26,793 bases of DNA from Coriobacteriales bacterium (GTDB lineage: Bacteria; Actinomycetota; Coriobacteriia; Coriobacteriales; UBA8131): contig JAISUQ010000090.1 in the NCBI GenBank assembly GCA_031272005.1, positions 1 through 26,793 of the forward strand, written 5' to 3'. The notes beneath the pieces were generated by a model that worked only from the letters and a program-made list of their open reading frames with translations, made no database searches and was not told where the DNA came from. Position numbers and translations under genes: made by a program. Shown in pieces: positions 23,431 to 26,793 of the stretch. Position 1 is the stretch's first letter. Each line of letters opens with the position of its first letter.

Positions 23431-24132
23431 ATGCCCACGCCCAAACAACCAACCAACGAACAGGGTGGTATCCAGCCGGATAGCCGATATGCCCGGGATT
23501 ACTACTATGCCGGCATCGTCCTGCCCATCTTTTTGCTGCTGCTCTGGTTGGGAGCGTTGCTTATCCCGCATGTCGGGTTTCCGCCTTACAACTGGATTGG
23601 CGCAGCCAACAGCGCCAACGGACTGACACTGCTGCGCGACGTCGCCATTGGGGCCGACGTCGGCTCTGACGCCGCCTACTTCTCCTTCAGCGCCATCTGG
23701 ACCAACGTTGCGGAGGGCAACGCCTTTTATGTCACCGTAGCCATCATTGCCGGGTTGCTGCTGATTCTGATGACTGGCTTGCTGGTAACCTGCCTCATCT
23801 TCGCCATCATGGGCATCTACTGCGGCGCCACAGGCCGCACCCAGAAAGCCCTGTGGCGCACCAGCCTCGGAGCCTGGTGCGCATTCGGCGCCCAGCTCAT
23901 CGGCATCATCAGCGTCCTGGCCGCCAATCTCGGCTTCAATTGGCGGGCCTTTGGCGGTGGCAGCAACTTCTCCAGCGACTATCTGCTCACCCTGAACTTC
24001 GCCCCCTCGCTGGCGGTCATCGCCATGACCATCGTGGCCTTGATACTGGCCGTGGCCGCGGCCATCGTCCGGCGCAGCTTGCGTGTCAACGGCCGCCCGA
24101 TGGTGATGTACCGGATCCTCTTCCGCATGTAA
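23431..24132 (+). CDS. Four-helix membrane protein of unknown function
   Basis: I do not recognise this 233-residue protein. It has a hydrophilic N-terminus and four clear hydrophobic segments at about 27-47, 98-123, 145-167 and 188-212. A 50-residue loop, probably external (PYNWIGAANSANG onward), lies between the first and second. A basic C-terminal tail (RRSLRVNGRPMVMYRILFRM) is probably cytosolic. It follows the lipoprotein by six bases, so the two are co-expressed and may work together at the membrane. Codon use and GC-rich third positions match the neighbours. Confidence 0.75.
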   Translation: MPTPKQPTNEQGGIQPDSRYARDYYYAGIVLPIFLLLLWLGALLIPHVGFPPYNWIGAANSANGLTLLRDVAIGADVGSDAAYFSFSAIWTNVAEGNAFYVTVAIIAGLLLILMTGLLVTCLIFAIMGIYCGATGRTQKALWRTSLGAWCAFGAQLIGIISVLAANLGFNWRAFGGGSNFSSDYLLTLNFAPSLAVIAMTIVALILAVAAAIVRRSLRVNGRPMVMYRILFRM

Positions 24133-24528
24133 CGCTCCGGCAGGCCCGACCTTGAGCCCGGCAGCAAAGCCGGCTTTGCGCTGGCAGCGGAACCGGTATT
24201 GCGCCGACAGCCCGCAGGATTCGCCCGCAGGATTTGCCGTTCACCCGTACAGACGGGCCAGCTTCTGGCTGCCCTTTCGGTGCGTCGCCGATTAACATTA
24301 TGCATGACAGTTATTTGCGCCTGCACCACAATGGTTGCATATGAGTGCTCGGGCAGTTACTGTGCAGATTCACATTCGTCATCCTGAATCCCGCAAAGCG
24401 AGGGCTCAGGATCTCGGCTTAAGCTGGCAGTCAGATGATGAGCAGCCGCTGTACAGCTCTCGGCATGACGGATAGGCGTGACTGTGGCATATGGCTTTTT
24501 TGGAGAAGTGCGGAGCATATCTTAGCTG
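24133..24528. repeat. Gene-free stretch built of palindromes and short direct repeats
   Basis: No credible gene lies here. It holds, in order: a perfect 16-bp palindrome gcaaagccggctttgc (24164-24179), able to end the upstream transcript; two copies of cccgcaggatt 13 bases apart (24211-24221, 24224-24234); an AT-richer patch around 24290-24350 that may hold the kinase promoter, without a clear -10/-35 pair; and a nested inverted repeat with outer arms cgtcat (24377-24382) and atgacg (24465-24470) and inner arms atcctga (24381-24387) and tcaggat (24406-24412). The last resembles the small non-coding palindromic elements found in many copies between genes. Confidence 0.6.
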
Positions 24529-26793
24529 ATGGACAGACTCAAAGATACAGTGCGTCAGTTTGCCTGGCGCCACTTCCAGTCTGACGAGCTGCCGCTGGAT
24601 GCCCGGGTAATCAACATCGTCTCGCTGATTGCCACGATCTGGACGGCCTGCATCTTCACCCTGCGGGTTATCCAGGGCTACAGTCTTATCTACCTGGCTT
24701 TCATGCTCTGCGCCGTGACGCTGTTCATCATCCTCAACATCATCTGCATCCGGCGTCGCGCCAACCCGGCCATCCAGGCCTGGGCTGTGGTCTTCGTGGT
24801 GGAGACGGCCTTTCCGATAACCTACTTTTTCACCGGCGCCATGAACTCCGGGTTCACAGCCGCCTTTGTGCTCTCGACATCGATTCTGTTCTTCCTGCTG
24901 CGCGGGCGCAAGCTGGCCGTGATGCTGGTGCTCCACTTCAGCGTGATCATCACCCTGTATACCGTCAGCTTTCTGCATCCGGAATACGCAACCTGGCACG
25001 AGCCGTATGTGGTCTTTTTGGATAACCTCTGCAACATCATCATCGCCGGCTGCATCATCGGCGTCGTGGATATGTTCCAAAACCACCTCTACCGCAGCGA
25101 ACACAGCAAGGTGGAGAAGGAGAGCGCCGAGGCTTTTCGCATCGCCGCCGAGCTGGCTCAGGCCCGCGATGAGCTGTTGGAGCAGGAGCGGCTGCTAAGC
25201 GTGGTCAATCAGACGGCCCAGATGTTGCTCAACCCTGCCAAGGAAGACCTCGGTGACGTGCTGTACAGTGCCATGGCAATGATTGGCAGCACCATGGACC
25301 TGGACCGGCTCTACATCTGGCGCGGCGAGGACGACGGCGAGCACATCGGCTATCGGGTCTTCAGCCATTGGGTCCGCCCGGAATTGAGCGGCATCCTCAG
25401 CGCCGGCAACAACGACCGCTACGCTTACTTCAACCACTGGAAGGAGCAGTTCCTCCAGGGCAAGACCATCAACGGCCCGTTGGCGACCATGCCTTCAGAT
25501 GTCCGCGACGGCCTGGCGCCCTTCGGCATCAAGTCCCTGCTGATCGTCCCGGTCTTCCAGCAGGATGAGTATTGGGGCTTTGTTTCCTTTGACGACTGCC
25601 ACCAAGACCGTTACTTTGCCGCCAACATCGTCGATATTCTCCGCTCTGCATCATTCATGCTGGTCAGTGCGGTGTCGATGGACCAGATGGATCGCCAGGC
25701 GCATCAGGCGCTGGAAGAAGCCCTGCGCGCCAGCCAGGCCAAGGCGGATTTCCTCTCCAACATGAGCCACGAGATCCGCACGCCGATGAACGCCATCATC
25801 GGCATGACCGCCATCGGCCGGGAAGCCGACAACATCGCCCGCAAGGACGACGCCCTGGACAAGATCGACGGCGCCTCGGCCCACCTGCTCGGCGTCATCA
25901 ACGACATTCTGGATATGAGCAAGATCGAAGCCCGCAAGCTGGAGCTGTTCCCGGTACGCTTCAACTTCGCCGAGATGATTGATAAGGTCATGAGCATCGT
26001 GGATTTCAGCATCCGCGAACATGGCCTGCAATGTCGGGTGGACATCGACCCGGAGATTCCGCCGATTCTGTACGGCGACGACCAGCGTCTGGCCCAGGTG
26101 GTGACCAACCTGATGTCCAATGCCGTGAAATTCACACCCGAAGGCGGCCGCATCCTGCTCAGCGCCAAAGTCATCGGCCACGATGGTCTCGTTGATGGCG
26201 CCTGCGCTCTGGCCGACAGCGATGCTGTCAGCACGATTCGGGTGTCCGTGCGCGACACCGGCATCGGCATTGACCCCGATCAGCAAAAGCAGCTGTTCAG
26301 CTCCTTTCACCAGGCCGAGAGCGGCATCGCCCGCAAGTACGGCGGTACCGGGCTGGGGCTGTCCATCTCCAAGAACATCATTGAGATGATGGGCGGGCGC
26401 ATCTGGCTGCAATCCGAGCCCGGGCAGGGATCGACGTTCAGCTTTGAAGTACCGCTGCAACACGATGACAACTCGGGCCAGGCCAGCGGCGCGCAGCCTG
26501 CCGGCCAGCCCGAAACCGGCCATCCGGCTGGCCTGGCTGCTGCCGATACAGTCGGAGCCAATAAGCGAGCCAGGCGCTTCGCTGACGAGGAGATACCGGA
26601 CTTCTCCGGACATCAGATTCTGCTGGCTGAGGACGTCGAGGTGAATCAGGAGATCGTTGCCGCCCTGCTGGAGAAGACCAACATCCGTATCACCATGGCA
26701 GCCAACGGCCTGGAGGCGCTGGAGGTTTATGCCGCTGATCCGGCCCGTTACGAACTGATCTTCATGGACGTCCAGATGCCGGAGATGGACGGC
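24529..26793 (+). CDS. Membrane hybrid sensor histidine kinase (3' end outside window)
   Basis: The frame is open to the last base, giving 755 residues. Six membrane helices (about 27-47, 52-74, 83-103, 109-124, 129-148, 160-182) form an N-terminal sensor with short loops. A coiled coil (190-225) and a GAF-like domain (about 225-385) follow. Then come a HisKA domain with the phospho-acceptor H414 in SNMSHEIRTPMNAIIGM and an ATPase domain with NLMSNAVKFTPEGG, DTGIGI and GGTGLGLSI. After a variable linker the receiver starts with acidic E701/D702 and phospho-acceptor D747 in FMDVQMPEMDG, where the window ends. The conserved receiver Lys, and any further domain such as Hpt, must lie beyond it. 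ATG 24529 is the first in frame after a TAG two codons upstream; its ribosome site is weak. The signal and the output partner are unknown. Confidence 0.93.
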   Translation, partial: MDRLKDTVRQFAWRHFQSDELPLDARVINIVSLIATIWTACIFTLRVIQGYSLIYLAFMLCAVTLFIILNIICIRRRANPAIQAWAVVFVVETAFPITYFFTGAMNSGFTAAFVLSTSILFFLLRGRKLAVMLVLHFSVIITLYTVSFLHPEYATWHEPYVVFLDNLCNIIIAGCIIGVVDMFQNHLYRSEHSKVEKESAEAFRIAAELAQARDELLEQERLLSVVNQTAQMLLNPAKEDLGDVLYSAMAMIGSTMDLDRLYIWRGEDDGEHIGYRVFSHWVRPELSGILSAGNNDRYAYFNHWKEQFLQGKTINGPLATMPSDVRDGLAPFGIKSLLIVPVFQQDEYWGFVSFDDCHQDRYFAANIVDILRSASFMLVSAVSMDQMDRQAHQALEEALRASQAKADFLSNMSHEIRTPMNAIIGMTAIGREADNIARKDDALDKIDGASAHLLGVINDILDMSKIEARKLELFPVRFNFAEMIDKVMSIVDFSIREHGLQCRVDIDPEIPPILYGDDQRLAQVVTNLMSNAVKFTPEGGRILLSAKVIGHDGLVDGACALADSDAVSTIRVSVRDTGIGIDPDQQKQLFSSFHQAESGIARKYGGTGLGLSISKNIIEMMGGRIWLQSEPGQGSTFSFEVPLQHDDNSGQASGAQPAGQPETGHPAGLAAADTVGANKRARRFADEEIPDFSGHQILLAEDVEVNQEIVAALLEKTNIRITMAANGLEALEVYAADPARYELIFMDVQMPEMDG

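Noticed and set aside
24199..24387. 62-codon frame in the spacer before the kinase
   Set aside because: It spans the direct repeats and the inverted repeat, has no ribosome site and no protein-like composition.

Overview
The window looks like chromosomal DNA of a high-GC anaerobic bacterium. It carries indolepyruvate:ferredoxin oxidoreductase, a phenylacetate-CoA-ligase-type enzyme and a very large 2-hydroxyacyl-CoA dehydratase activase/dehydratase-like fusion, all typical of anaerobic amino-acid or aromatic-acid metabolism. It also has SD-preceded genes, lipoproteins and the compact glmU-prs-pth order of Gram-positive genomes. Coriobacteriia (Eggerthella-like Actinomycetota), or otherwise a high-GC Firmicute, is my best guess. 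This is inference only: no rRNA or marker gene here settles it.

Layout. (1) 1-650: C-terminal half of an MFS transporter cut by the window edge. (2) 737-1600 (-): an amidohydrolase_2 enzyme, divergent from (3) a TetR-type regulator (1866-2585) whose promoter carries good operator-like palindromes. (4) 2582-7306: a 1574-residue double-activase plus dehydratase-like protein, overlapping the regulator gene by ATGA. (5) 7363-9180: a lipoprotein carrying both a parvulin and an FKBP isomerase domain. (6) 9258-13119: iorA-iorB (ATGA overlap) and a paaK-like CoA ligase, which together would make arylacetyl-CoA from aryl-pyruvates or arylacetates. (7) 13116-14564 (-): a MATE exporter converging on paaK with overlapping stop codons. 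(8) 14787-16031: a Fic-fold protein with a ruined catalytic motif and a probable pair of compensating frameshifts. (9) 16032-17166: monofunctional birA bracketed by palindromic intergenic repeats. (10) 17167-20174 (-): the housekeeping cluster glmU-prs-pth. (11) 20363-22735: a CPA1-type cation/proton antiporter with a repeat-bearing insert and a long cytosolic tail. (12) 22885-22958: tRNA-Gln(TTG), followed 22 nt later by a small lipoprotein and a four-helix membrane protein. (13) 24133-24528: a gene-free stretch made of palindromic and direct repeats. (14) 24529 to the edge: a six-helix membrane hybrid sensor histidine kinase, cut inside its receiver domain.

Most genes are ordinary. The points most worth a second look are the regulator/activase/IorAB/PaaK metabolic block, the dual-isomerase lipoprotein, the degenerate Fic protein with its frame switch, and the repeat-bracketed birA. 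Another is the habit, seen in at least eight genes, of carrying short tandem-repeat-encoded Ala/Thr/Glu-rich insertions inside otherwise conserved proteins. I found no CRISPR array, transposase, phage gene or defence island, and I would not claim a wholly new system here.
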